NCBI GenBank assembly: GCA_963739515.1
Contig: CAVUAO010000006.1
Span: forward strand, 8,882 to 72,881
DNA length: 64,000 nt
Direction of reading: 5' to 3'
DNA from: JBFYTX01 sp963739515
Lineage (GTDB): Bacteria > Chloroflexota > Dehalococcoidia > Dehalococcoidales > RBG-16-60-22
The notes beneath the pieces are model-generated. The model did not search any database. It was not told where the DNA came from and saw nothing but the letters and a program-made list of their open reading frames with translations. Below are positions 43,643 through 53,043 of the stretch, in pieces (within the stretch, counting starts at the first letter, position 1; each line of letters begins with the position of its first letter). A program made the translations under genes and the position numbers.

Positions 43643-43729
43643 GGAGGGGGTGGGATTCGAACCCACGTCCCGATATAATCGGGAAACGGTTTTCAAGACC
43701 GTCACCATAAGCCACTCGGACACCCCTCC
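43643..43729 (-). tRNA. tRNA-Ser (anticodon UGA)
   Basis: An 87-base class II tRNA. Acceptor GGAGGGG pairs with CCCCTCC, D arm GTCCGAGTGGC, anticodon stem ACGGT/ACCGT around CTTGAAA (anticodon TGA), a long variable arm CCCGATTATATCGGG, and T arm GTGGGTTCGAATCCCAC. No encoded CCA. An integrase gene lies just beyond its 5' end, not the 3' end where integration usually happens. Confidence 0.95.
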
Positions 43730-43811
43730 ATCGAGGCTAAATTATGGTTTTTAAAAGTTACAAAATACCTTTTTTGCTAAAATCTTGCTAAAATCTAACT
43801 TACTTCTCATG

Positions 43812-44980
43812 TTATTTTGTAACATTGCCATTATAGCTGACTTTTAGCATATCATCAAAGCGTTGTGCGGCTGCCTTTTGTATCCCTGGAGCTACATGGC
43901 TGTAAATATCAAGTGTTGTGCTTATTGTAGAATGTCCTAATCTCTCTTGGACTACCTTCGGATGTATGCCTTGCTTCAACATTAAAGAGGCGTGAGTATG
44001 TCTTGCATCGTGGAAACGTATTACCTTGACACCCGCCCGCTTGGCTGTTGCTACCCATGCTCGGCTGATAGTATTAGGGCGCCACGGCTTATTATCGTAG
44101 GTGCTAAATATTAAATCAGATTCCTGTATCTTGATATCTGCCATTGCTTTGTCCAATGCCTGTTTATTGTGGTGGTCATTTAGTACCTGCACCAAATCGG
44201 GGGATAAGTCGATCACCCGGCGGCTTTTAGTTGTCTTTGGCTGAGTAAATACATATTGCTTATTTATCTGATGTAAGGCCGCGGTTAATCGACATGGTAC
44301 AAAGCAGTAAATCAACATCGCTCCAGCGAAGTGCCAATAATTCACTGCGGCGGGCGCCGGTATACAAGGCCGTAAAGAATAGCGGGTAATATTGCGAACT
44401 TATCGCAGCTATCTAAAAAGCGTTTTACTTCTTCAACATCCCATATCTGCATTTCAGTTTGCGTTGCTTTAGGTATTACAACATTATCGGCCGGATTACG
44501 CTGAAGTAATCCTAATTGGCAAGCCGTTTTTAATGCCTTATGAAGCAACATAGCATGATGTCTTACCGATAAATTGGATAGCTTCCCTTTGCCATTTGCT
44601 TTAGTAGTAGATAGTTTTGCAGCGTAATAGTGCTGAACGTGTTCCGGTTTTAAAGCACTAAGCGGAATATTACCAATAATGGGCATAAGGTGATAGCGTA
44701 TTATATATTCGTATCCCTCATACGTACGCGGCGATAAATTGGGTTTTACATAGTCCCGGAGCCATTGAGAAAGATAATTGCCGAGCGTTATTTTTCCAGG
44801 TTCAACAAAAGTACCTTTGTCCACTTCGGTTAACATCTCCCGGAGCCGCTTTTCAGCGTCTTTTTTATTGCCTTTCACGGTTTCAAAGTGGGAAATATAT
44901 TTTCCGGTGGTGGGGTCCTTGCCTATACTTGCCCGGATGCGATAAGAATTATCAGATTGCCATTTTATGCTACCCTTCAT
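43812..44980 (-). CDS. Phage-type tyrosine integrase, two frameshifts
   Basis: About 385 residues in three frames. N-terminal AP2-like arm (SIGKDPTTGKYISHFETVKG), SAM-like core-binding domain (LSQWLRDYVKPNLSPRTYEGY), then a catalytic domain: after ILYGLVY the text moves to TGARRSELLALRWSDVD (first catalytic Arg; shift near 44,365), then to NKQYVFTQPKTTKSRRVIDLS (shift near 44,270). The last part has HDARHTHASLMLKQGIHPKVVQERLGHSTISTTLDIYSH in family order, containing HxxR and the nucleophile Tyr. It is Int of the Tn916/phage type. With the shifts it would be inactive unless they are read errors. Confidence 0.88.
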
Positions 44981-44981
44981 T

Positions 44982-45719
44982 TTATTTCACCGTCCTCCTT
45001 CTTCTTAATCGATTTTTACCCATTTTCTGGGATAATAGTTTAATTATTGCCACCATTTCGGGGTGCTTGGCAAAAAACTCTCCTGCTTCACGTTGCCGCA
45101 TATCTGTCTGATAAGATAATCCGAGTAATTGCCATTGTTTTATTAACCCAAATTGATCAATTGTTAAGGCAACGCCGAACTTTTTATTGATATCTTCAAT
45201 TGTTAAGTCATCGCCAGCCATTTGTTTGATATCTTCCGCCGAAATAGACGCGTATTCGTCTCTACTTTTTGTATATTCAGCTTGTTCCCTAGTAATCTTC
45301 CGCAACTCGTTAGCCCATGTTTCAACTGAAATATCAAATCTATTAAAATAAATATCGTCCAAACTTGTAGTATTGGGTGCAGAAATTAGTGGAGGCATTT
45401 CACCGGTTGTTATTTCATTAATCTGCTCCTGTTTTTCATACAATGTGGCAACAAGAATAGTAATAGCTCTCGATAAAGTAGTAGAGTGTTTAATTTTGGA
45501 TTCCTGCTCAGATTTTGACATTATTGAGGCTGAGATCAGCGAATTGTGAGATAAGGCTGTTTTAGGTAATATTTTTTTTAATACTTGTTCAACTCTTGGG
45601 TTAGAGGCTAATAATTGTTCTACACTTGGATAAAGATAAGCAATCCAGCGTGCTTTTCTGATAGTCAAAGTGTAATATTCTTTTTCGGTTTTTTTTATAT
45701 CAAGTAGTATAGGCAACAA
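44982..45719 (-). CDS. Hypothetical protein of the integrative element (C-terminal part)
   Basis: A 245-residue helical, charged protein ending in basic KNRLRRRRTVK. I recognise no family. Its apparent start is a TTG and it overlaps the gene before it by 20 bases; the text of that gene (MKYNIPAEIV) flows naturally into PILLDIKKTEKEYY here, so the two may be one gene of about 340 residues broken by a single-base shift near 45,712. AT-rich compared with the surrounding chromosome. Confidence 0.5.
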   Translation of the reverse strand: MLPILLDIKKTEKEYYTLTIRKARWIAYLYPSVEQLLASNPRVEQVLKKILPKTALSHNSLISASIMSKSEQESKIKHSTTLSRAITILVATLYEKQEQINEITTGEMPPLISAPNTTSLDDIYFNRFDISVETWANELRKITREQAEYTKSRDEYASISAEDIKQMAGDDLTIEDINKKFGVALTIDQFGLIKQWQLLGLSYQTDMRQREAGEFFAKHPEMVAIIKLLSQKMGKNRLRRRRTVK

Positions 45720-45996
45720 TCTCAGCTGGTATGTTGTATTTCATACTTGAACCAATAGTCCACGGGCGGTCAAGTGGATTTATCGAAATACCAGCTGCAA
45801 TATGCGCGGCTTCTTGTTTATGCCATTTAGCTAATAAAGTTTGGATAGTACTTAAAGAGATTTTCCGGCCTTTCATATCAGGGTCATCATTGACTAACTG
45901 TAATATTTCTTTACCTTTTGCCTTTTTATTATTACTGTAATGCTTGGCAACTATACTCTCTATCCCGGAATCCTTAATAAAAGCAGCTTTAGCCAT
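45700..45996 (-). CDS. Hypothetical protein with possible N-terminal DNA-binding fold
   Basis: A 98-residue product starting AKAAFIKDSGIESIVAKHYS and including DMKGRKISLSTIQTLLAKWHKQEA, which resembles the N-terminal KfrA-type DNA-binding region of plasmid proteins. That family link is a suggestion from text pattern only. It may be the N-terminal part of the following gene. It is transcribed leftward from a control region shared with the excisionase. Confidence 0.5.
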   Translation of the reverse strand: MAKAAFIKDSGIESIVAKHYSNNKKAKGKEILQLVNDDPDMKGRKISLSTIQTLLAKWHKQEAAHIAAGISINPLDRPWTIGSSMKYNIPAEIVAYTT

Positions 45997-46054
45997 TTTA
46001 GCTCCCTTATATGCTTATGATTGTTGATACCTATACTTATAATTATTAAATATC

Positions 46055-46123
46055 TTGACATATAAGCTATAAGTTGTATATTTAAGTTAATTAGATACTA
46101 TCACAGTCGATTAAGCAAGTCAA
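46055..46123. promoter_or_regulatory. Divergent promoter region of the integrative element
   Basis: Rightward: TTGACA (46055-46060), 16 bases, TATATT (46077-46082), toward the excisionase. Leftward: TTGACT (46123-46118), 17 bases, TAGTAT (46100-46095), toward the genes ending in integrase. The transcripts would overlap and read through one another's promoter, as in phage-like switches. Confidence 0.55.
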
Positions 46124-46166
46124 TACTCGAGTTAGCAAAAGTTTAAAATAGTTCGGGGGTAAACAT

Positions 46167-46358
46167 ATGGAAGCTAAACAGGTTCTTACGGTAAAGGAAT
46201 GTGCCAAAGTATTAACGATTTCTACGAAGACTCTTTACAAAATGCTGAAAGAAGGAAAAGGGCCGCCGTTCATTAAAGCCGGTGATAAATTTTTAATTCC
46301 GGTGAGTGCGTTTTCTCGTTATCTCGAAAATGCCGGTTGCCAGACTGCAAGCCGATAA
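46167..46358 (+). CDS. Excisionase-type helix-turn-helix protein
   Basis: A 63-residue MerR-like winged helix protein. LTVKECAKVLTISTKTLYKMLKEGKGPPF and IPVSAFSRYLE match DNA-binding excisionases (HTH_17). A GGGGG lies 8 bases before the ATG. Such proteins direct integrases toward excision. It is the first rightward gene of the element, opposite the integrase side. Confidence 0.82.
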   Translation: MEAKQVLTVKECAKVLTISTKTLYKMLKEGKGPPFIKAGDKFLIPVSAFSRYLENAGCQTASR

Positions 46359-46389
46359 ACCGAGCCGGGTAGGGAGGGCTAACGTGATA

Positions 46390-46665
46390 ATGGTTACTAC
46401 TACAGAGATAATCGAAATTAAAAAGGCTATAGATATCTTTCACAACTCCAGAGATATTGTTGAACTACGAATAATCGAAGCCAATGGCAAAATTGTATCA
46501 GGATATTATGACGACTTCGATAAATTTTGTCATGATGTCTCCGGTAAAAGTGGAAAAGCAGCAGGTGTAAATTATGTACTTAATTGAATTGATACCGCTT
46601 TGTTTGTACGTTCAGCAAATCATTTGTCTATCGGGCAGAAAAATCTCGATGACCTGGTAGACTAG
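46390..46665 (+). pseudogene. Remnant of a plasmid/phage primase-like protein
   Basis: A 65-codon frame begins at ATG 46390 (or GTG 46384): IVELRIIEANGKIVSGYYDDFDKFC followed by GKAAGVNYVLN then TGA (46585). This matches the start of phage and plasmid primase/helicase proteins, which read ELR..., SGYFDD..., GVYVTLNP. After the stop the same frame continues IDTALFVRSANHLSIGQK, the next conserved block (R-ANR-K-G-K), before further stops. So the gene was longer and has decayed. The family match is from memory. Confidence 0.5.
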
Positions 46666-46861
46666 TGCGAGGACATCGCTTATGAGGACGACGACACTGC
46701 TGACGAAAAGGATTAGCCCATTTTCCCCCCGGATAAGCCCTGCCGGCGGGCTGTTCTGGGATGCAGAGGATATGATGGCCAACAAGTACGATAATAATGG
46801 GCGGCAAAGCGTTACAATAAAGACGGTTTAAGGATAGAGCTCAGGCTCAATTTTGCAAAAA
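46666..46861. other. Decayed part of the integrative element
   Basis: About 195 bases with short broken frames in all directions; no gene seen. It probably continues the primase-like remnant. Confidence 0.4.
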
Positions 46862-47191
46862 ATGTTACACGCTTCAAACGTACGCTCGCTTACACGCTCG
46901 ATAGTGGGCTTATTTGTCACCAAAAAAACCAATATTACGTTCTTAAATCATAAAGAGTTGTATTATAAGCATTACTGGTTTCCTAAAAACTTATGTGACG
47001 GTGTCGGTTGGGTCGCTAAAATAGAACGCACCAGTAAGAAAATGGCGGCGCAGATGCTTATAGAGCGGGGTTTCAGCAGTTATATGGGAGCGAAAATCAC
47101 TGAGCAGATTGAAAATGACCGCATTGCCCGCGAACGAAATGAAAAAGCAAAAACGGACCCGCTTCATGTTTATGTTGATAAAATATGCTAG
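46862..47191 (+). CDS. Hypothetical protein of the integrative element
   Basis: About 109 residues from ATG 46862; no ribosome site is clear, and a TTG lies three codons upstream. The text is basic, with KIERTSKKMAAQMLIERGFSSYMG in the middle. No family recognised. It lies between the primase remnant and lgt; the element's right border is not visible. Confidence 0.4.
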   Translation: MLHASNVRSLTRSIVGLFVTKKTNITFLNHKELYYKHYWFPKNLCDGVGWVAKIERTSKKMAAQMLIERGFSSYMGAKITEQIENDRIARERNEKAKTDPLHVYVDKIC

Positions 47192-47348
47192 GGAACGCGG
47201 CATAGACATTTCAAAATTTTATTGAACAAATCAAGCTAATGTTACGCGAGCGACACAATCTGGACTAAAGTGACTTTGATTTCTCCTTATTGAGATAATT
47301 TCCGCGTATACTTTAACGGGACCATCGTTTCATAGCTTGGTTGTGAGT

Positions 47349-47800
47349 CTACGCTGTCGTAAGGAAAAGAACCAGGAAAGTGATTACGGCGACCACTATA
47401 ACTGCGATGGCTGTCAGCTGCGCCTGCTTCAGACCAAGGAAGATGACCTCATTATCCCGCCATATAAACACGATTATCTGGCTCACGGAATAACCAAGAA
47501 TATAAATAAAGAATAATATACCTGGCTTCAGTCTGTTGCGTAGACACCAGAGGAGACTGAAAAGAAGCACGTTTATTAAAGCCTCATAAGCGGCGGCAGG
47601 CTGGTAGGCTATGTCGTGTCGGGGTGCGAACGAGTTGGGATTAGCGTACACCACTCCCCATGGAAGGGTGGTGGGATAACCGATGACATCCCCGTTGATA
47701 AGGTTGCCGATACGACCGAAGAATTGCCCCATAACGGCAAAAAGTGCCCCGATATCCATCAGCTTTAAGATAGAGATTCCTATCCGCCAGCCGGCGATAA
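47349..47800 (-). CDS. lgt: Prolipoprotein diacylglyceryl transferase, C-terminal part only
   Basis: About the last 145 residues of Lgt. The text AGWRIGISILKLMDIGALF enters from the join, then GQFFGRIGNLINGDVIGYPT, containing the conserved R-x-GN-x2-N-x-E/D signature of the family, and three C-terminal membrane helices. The N-terminal half (first helices and the HGG-type catalytic region) is missing because the sequence changes at about 47,800 to a different genome. Lgt attaches diacylglycerol to the lipobox cysteine of lipoproteins, such as those at 15,723 and 40,766. Confidence 0.9.
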
Positions 47801-47812
47801 TAATCCGACTGT
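47791..47812. other. Join between two genomes
   Basis: On the minus strand, ScpB coding text of a betaproteobacterium (LAALDSLPGGTVG) runs into the middle of Lgt (IIAGWRIG) of the other genome within about 20 bases. The two are in different frames and have nothing in common functionally. Gene style, repeats and frameshift density all change here. Confidence 0.85.
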
Positions 47813-48345
47813 GCCGCCCGGAAGACTGTCCAGCGCGGCCAGTTCTTCCAGTGGTGGCAATTCATTCAAGGAGCGCAGATTCAGGTCGTCGAGAAATTTG
47901 CGCGTAGTAGCCAACGCAGGCCGTCCCGGCACCTCCCGATGGCCAACGGCATCGACCCAGCCACGCTCTTCAAGCGTTCTGATGACCTGCGTGGAAACCG
48001 CCACGCCGCGGATTTCCTCGATATCGCCGCGCGTCACCGGCTGGCGGTAGGCGATGATCGCCAGGGTCTCCAGGACGGCACGCGAATAACGCGGCGGTTT
48101 CTCGGGATTCAGCCGATCCAGGTATTTCTGGTATGCCGGCTTGCTCTGAAAACGCCAGCCGCCCGCCACGCTGACCAACTCGACGCCGCGCCCGGACCAA
48201 TCGCGGCGCAATTCCTCCAGCAGCTTGCGCAGTGTTTCCGCCCCCAGATTCCTCTTCGAACAGCTTGCCCAGTTGATGCGGGGTAAGCGGCTCCTGGCTC
48301 ACCAGCAAGGCCGTCTCGAGGATGGATTTGATTTCGCCAAGAGGG
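47800..48345 (-). CDS. scpB: Segregation and condensation protein ScpB, C-terminus lost at the join
   Basis: About 180 residues. IKSILETALLVSQEPLTPHQLGKLFEEE, then after a single-base shift near 48,252 LGAETLRKLLEELRRDW and YSRAVLETLAIIAYRQPVTRGDIEEIRGV, the ScpB winged-helix signature, and RPALATTRKFLDDLNLRSLNELPPL near the end. It is part of the SMC-ScpAB condensin. Its start codon is unclear: the frame continues from the scpA stop with no ATG. Only the last residues appear to be missing at the join. Confidence 0.85.
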
Positions 48346-48362
48346 TCACAGAGTAATCGCTT

Positions 48363-49167
48363 TCAGCTTTCTGCGCCTGATTCGGCGAGCTTAACATAGA
48401 TCGGGGCGAACACTTCCGCCTGGCTGATTTCCACCAGCGACTCGCGCGCCAGTTCGAGCATGGCAAGAAAGGTCACGACCACTTCCGCCACGCCGTTTTC
48501 CACCGCGAACAGGGCAGCAAACTCGACGAATTGCCGTCCCTGCAGGCGGCGCAAAATCAGGCTCATGTGCTCCCGCACCGAGAGTTCCTCGCGGCTCACG
48601 TGATGATGGCGATGGGTTCTGGCGCGCGCAACCACCGCAGCCCAGGCCGCGCGCAGATCATCCTGACTCACCTCGGGCAAGCGCTTCTCGCTGGCCTGCT
48701 CCAGCCACACCTGCACCAGTGCGAAATCCCGCCCGGCCTGCGGCAAGGCGTCAAGCTGCTGCCCCGCCAGCTTCATGCGCTCGTATTCCAGCAGGCGCCG
48801 CACCAGTTCGGCGCGCGGATCATGCTCCTCATCCGTCAGCCTGCACCGGGCGCGGCAGCAGCATGCGCGACTTGATCTCGATCAGCAAGGCCGCCATCAG
48901 CAGGTACTCCGCTGCCAGTTCGAGTTGCCGGGCGCGCATCGCCTCCACGTAGGTCATGTACTGGCGCGTCACTTCCGCCATGGGGATGTTCAGCACATCG
49001 AGGTTCTGGCGCCGGATCAGGTACAGCAGAAGATCAAGCGGGCCTTCGAAGGTTTCGAGAAACACCTCCAGCGCATCGGGCGGGATGTACAGGTCCTGCG
49101 GCAGTTCCATGAGCTGCTCGCCGTGCACCCTGGCAACAGGATAATTTTCAATCGCGACGGTATTCAC
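48363..49167 (-). CDS. scpA: Segregation and condensation protein ScpA, one frameshift
   Basis: About 268 residues. FLETFEGPLDLLLYLIRRQNLDVLNIPMAEVTRQYMTYVEAM in sequence is the kleisin N-terminal block, LAAEYLLMAALLIEIKSRMLLP follows; after a shift near 48,826 the text goes on DPRAELVRRLLEYERMKLAG and ends with the winged-helix part (LEISQAEVFAPIYVKL-like). It bridges SMC heads and binds ScpB, encoded just downstream. Confidence 0.9.
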
Positions 49168-49342
49168 CCCTCACCCCTCATATACGATCTTTCATGCGAT
49201 TCATCGCATAGAAAGTCGGAATCCCGCGAAAGCGGGGCCCCTCACCCCATCATCATTATGCCGTGTTTCAGTACCTGTCGCCGCAGCAAATGGCGAGCCC
49301 TCTTCTGGTATAATTCCGCGCTTTTAGCTTGAAGATTTGCCC

Positions 49343-50455
49343 ATGGAAGCCGAACAACTCAACGCCATCGCCAACCGCCTCGCAGACCTTGCACGCACGC
49401 AGCCACCGACCTGCGGAGGTATCTTTGACTACGATGCCAAGCAGGAACGCCTGACCGAAGTCGTCCAGCTGCTGGAAGACCCGGCAGTCTGGAACGACGC
49501 CAAGCGCGCCCAGGAACTGGGCAAGGAACGCCGCGAACTCTGGAAGGCGTCGTCGACACGCTGACCAAGCTCGACCAGCGCCTGCGCGACGCGCGCGAAC
49601 TGTTCGAGATGGCGCAAGGAAGAAGGCGACGACGACACCCTGGAGAGCGTCGACCGCGGATGCCGCCGAGCTGGAGAAGACCGTGGCGGAAATGGAATTC
49701 CGCCGCATGTTCTCCAACCCGATGGACCCCAACAACTGCTTCCTCGACATCCAGTCCGGCTCCGGCGGCACCGAGGCGCAGGACTGGGCCTCCATGCTGC
49801 TGCGCATGTACCTGCGCTACTGCCGAGCGCAAGGGCTTCAAGGTGGAAGTGCTGGAGGAATCCGAGGGCGAGGTGGCCGGCCTCAAGAGCGCCACGCTCA
49901 AGATCAGCGGCGACTATGCCTACGGCTACCTGCGCACCGAAACCGGCGTGCACCGCCTGGTGCGCAAGTCCCCGTTCGATTCCGGCAACCGCCGCCACAC
50001 CTCGTTCTCCAGCGTGTTCGTCTACCCCGAGGTGGACGACTCGATCGAGGTCGAGATCAACCCCGCCGACCTGCGCATCGACACCTTCCGCGCCTCCGGC
50101 GCCGGCGGCCAGCACATCAACAAGACCGATTCGGCGATCCGCATCACCCACCTGCCCACCAACATCGTGGTGCAGTGCCAGAACGACCGCTCGCAGCACC
50201 GCAACCGCGCCGAGGCCATGGCGATGCTGAAAGCGCGCCTGTACGAGCTGGAACTGCGCAAGCGCAACGACGAAAAGCAGGCGATGGAAGACTCCAAGAC
50301 CGACATCGGCTGGGGCCACCAGATCCGCTCCTACGTGCTCGACCAGTCGCGCATCAAGGATCTGCGCACCAACTATCGAGGTCGGCAACACCCAGGCGGT
50401 GCTGGACGGCGACCTGGACGGGTTCATCGAGGCCAGTTTGAAGCAGGGGGTTTAA
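49343..50455 (+). CDS. prfB: Peptide chain release factor 2, several frameshifts
   Basis: A second, betaproteobacterial RF2. ATG 49343 starts EAEQLNAIANRLADL. The programmed site GGAGG-TAT-CTT-TGA-C is intact at 49415-49429 (ATDLRRYL then stop, then +1 into DYDAKQERLTEVVQLLED), but a net frame change just before it hides the in-frame stop. Further breaks occur near 49,548, 49,615, 49,655, 49,826 and 50,374. Downstream text has VRKSPFDSGNRRHTSFSS and ASGAGGQHINKTDSAIRITH (GGQ). An essential gene, so the breaks are probably sequence errors. Confidence 0.92.
49415..49429 (+). promoter_or_regulatory. RF2 programmed frameshift signal (second prfB)
   Basis: GGAGG, TAT, CTT TGA C, nearly identical to the E. 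coli prfB signal (AGGGGG TAT CTT TGA C). Confidence 0.85.
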
Positions 50456-50682
50456 TGCATGAGCGGTCAAGCCCGCGTAGAGCAATGGAATAACCAACGG
50501 GCATTGCGCGGCATGTCATTCGGTGCAATGCGCTCCGTTTATTGCTCCCTACCCCCTCTGCCAGAAACTCTGAGCAAACTCGCCGCTGGATGCGGGCTCA
50601 CGGGAAAAAGGCGAGCAGGAAGGTTTCCTGTAATCACTCGATGTGTCACAATTACAGAAATGTTGCACATTGGAGAAATCTC

Positions 50683-50922
50683 ATGAGAAACCTCAACATC
50701 CGTGAAATCCGTCAGGAACTTTCCCATCTGGATGAACTGCTGGCCACGGAAGGCGAAATCATCGTCACCCGCCACGGCAAGCCGATTGCCCGCGTGCTTC
50801 CCATGGAAACCGCTGCCCCGGCACGCCGCCTTCCCTCGCTCAAGTGGTTGCGTGACCAGATGCCGTTTCAGGAAATTCCCAGTGAAGTATTGATTCGGGA
50901 AGACCGCGATGCCCGTGACTGA
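50683..50922 (+). CDS. Phd/YefM-type antitoxin
   Basis: A 79-residue antitoxin. NIREIRQELSHLDELLATEGEIIVTRHGKPIARVLP is the DNA-binding Phd/YefM fold in order; the C-terminal part (LIREDRDARD) would wrap the toxin. GGAGA stands 7 bases upstream. It overlaps the PIN toxin gene by 14 bases. It should repress its own operon. Confidence 0.85.
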   Translation: MRNLNIREIRQELSHLDELLATEGEIIVTRHGKPIARVLPMETAAPARRLPSLKWLRDQMPFQEIPSEVLIREDRDARD

Positions 50923-51353
50923 GTGTTACATCGACACCAGCACGCTTCTCAAGCTATACGTAACCGAGGCGTTTTCAGCCGAGGCAGAGAATTACCTGTC
51001 GAGCATCGACCGCCCCACAATCAGCAGCCTGACCACGCTGGAATGGCATTGCGCGATGGCGCGGCGTCAGCGCACCGGCGCGATTACCGACACCTATCTG
51101 GCGATGGCGCGACAGGAATTCATGCGCCAAGTCACGGAGGGATATTTTCGCGTCCATTCCGTCACCGATATACTGTTCACCCAGGCGTTTGGCGTGCTTG
51201 AAGCAGCCAGACCGATTCCCCTGCGTACCCTGGATGCACTGCACCTTGCCGCCGCTCTGTGCGGTGGAGGCACAGACAATCGCCACCTCCGACAAGATCA
51301 TGGCGCAGGCCGCCACGAAACTTGGCATGAAGGTGGCACAATTTTTTTCATAA
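50909..51353 (+). CDS. VapC-type PIN-domain toxin, frameshifted near the end
   Basis: About 148 residues. The N-terminal YIDTSTLLKLYVTE carries the first acidic residues, SSLTTLEWHCAM the Glu, and RTLDALHLAAAL the third acidic site of the PIN ribonuclease. A single-base shift near 51,268 is needed to reach IATSDKIMAQAATKLG with the last Asp and the end at 51,353. VapC toxins cut RNA when free of antitoxin. The pair is placed between prfB and lysS, normally neighbours in betaproteobacteria. Confidence 0.85.
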
Positions 51354-51366
51354 GACACATACGACC

Positions 51367-52891
<1,525 letters not shown>

Positions 52892-52899
52892 AGCCGTTT

Positions 52900-53035
52900 A
52901 ACCGCGAAGGACGCAAAGGTCCGCAAAGGGAAAGCTAAACCGATAATCTGTAGGGAATGGCCTTTTTCCTACTGTTTTTGAATTCCTTCGCTCCTTCGTG
53001 AGCCTCTGCGGTTAAAATTGTTTTTAACTGAAGAG
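52900..53035. repeat. Inverted dispersed repeat after lysS
   Basis: TTAACCGCGAAGGACGCAAAGG on the left and CCTTCGTGAGCCTCTGCGGTTAA on the right are approximate inverted copies around a 60-base centre. This 'CGCAAAGG' type is common in betaproteobacterial intergenic regions (from memory) and differs from all repeats of the first 47 kb. Confidence 0.6.
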
Positions 53036-53043
53036 CAAAAGCC

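Noticed and set aside
47200..47348. Right attachment site of the integrative element
   Set aside because: No copy of the tRNA-Ser sequence or a matching direct repeat could be seen here.
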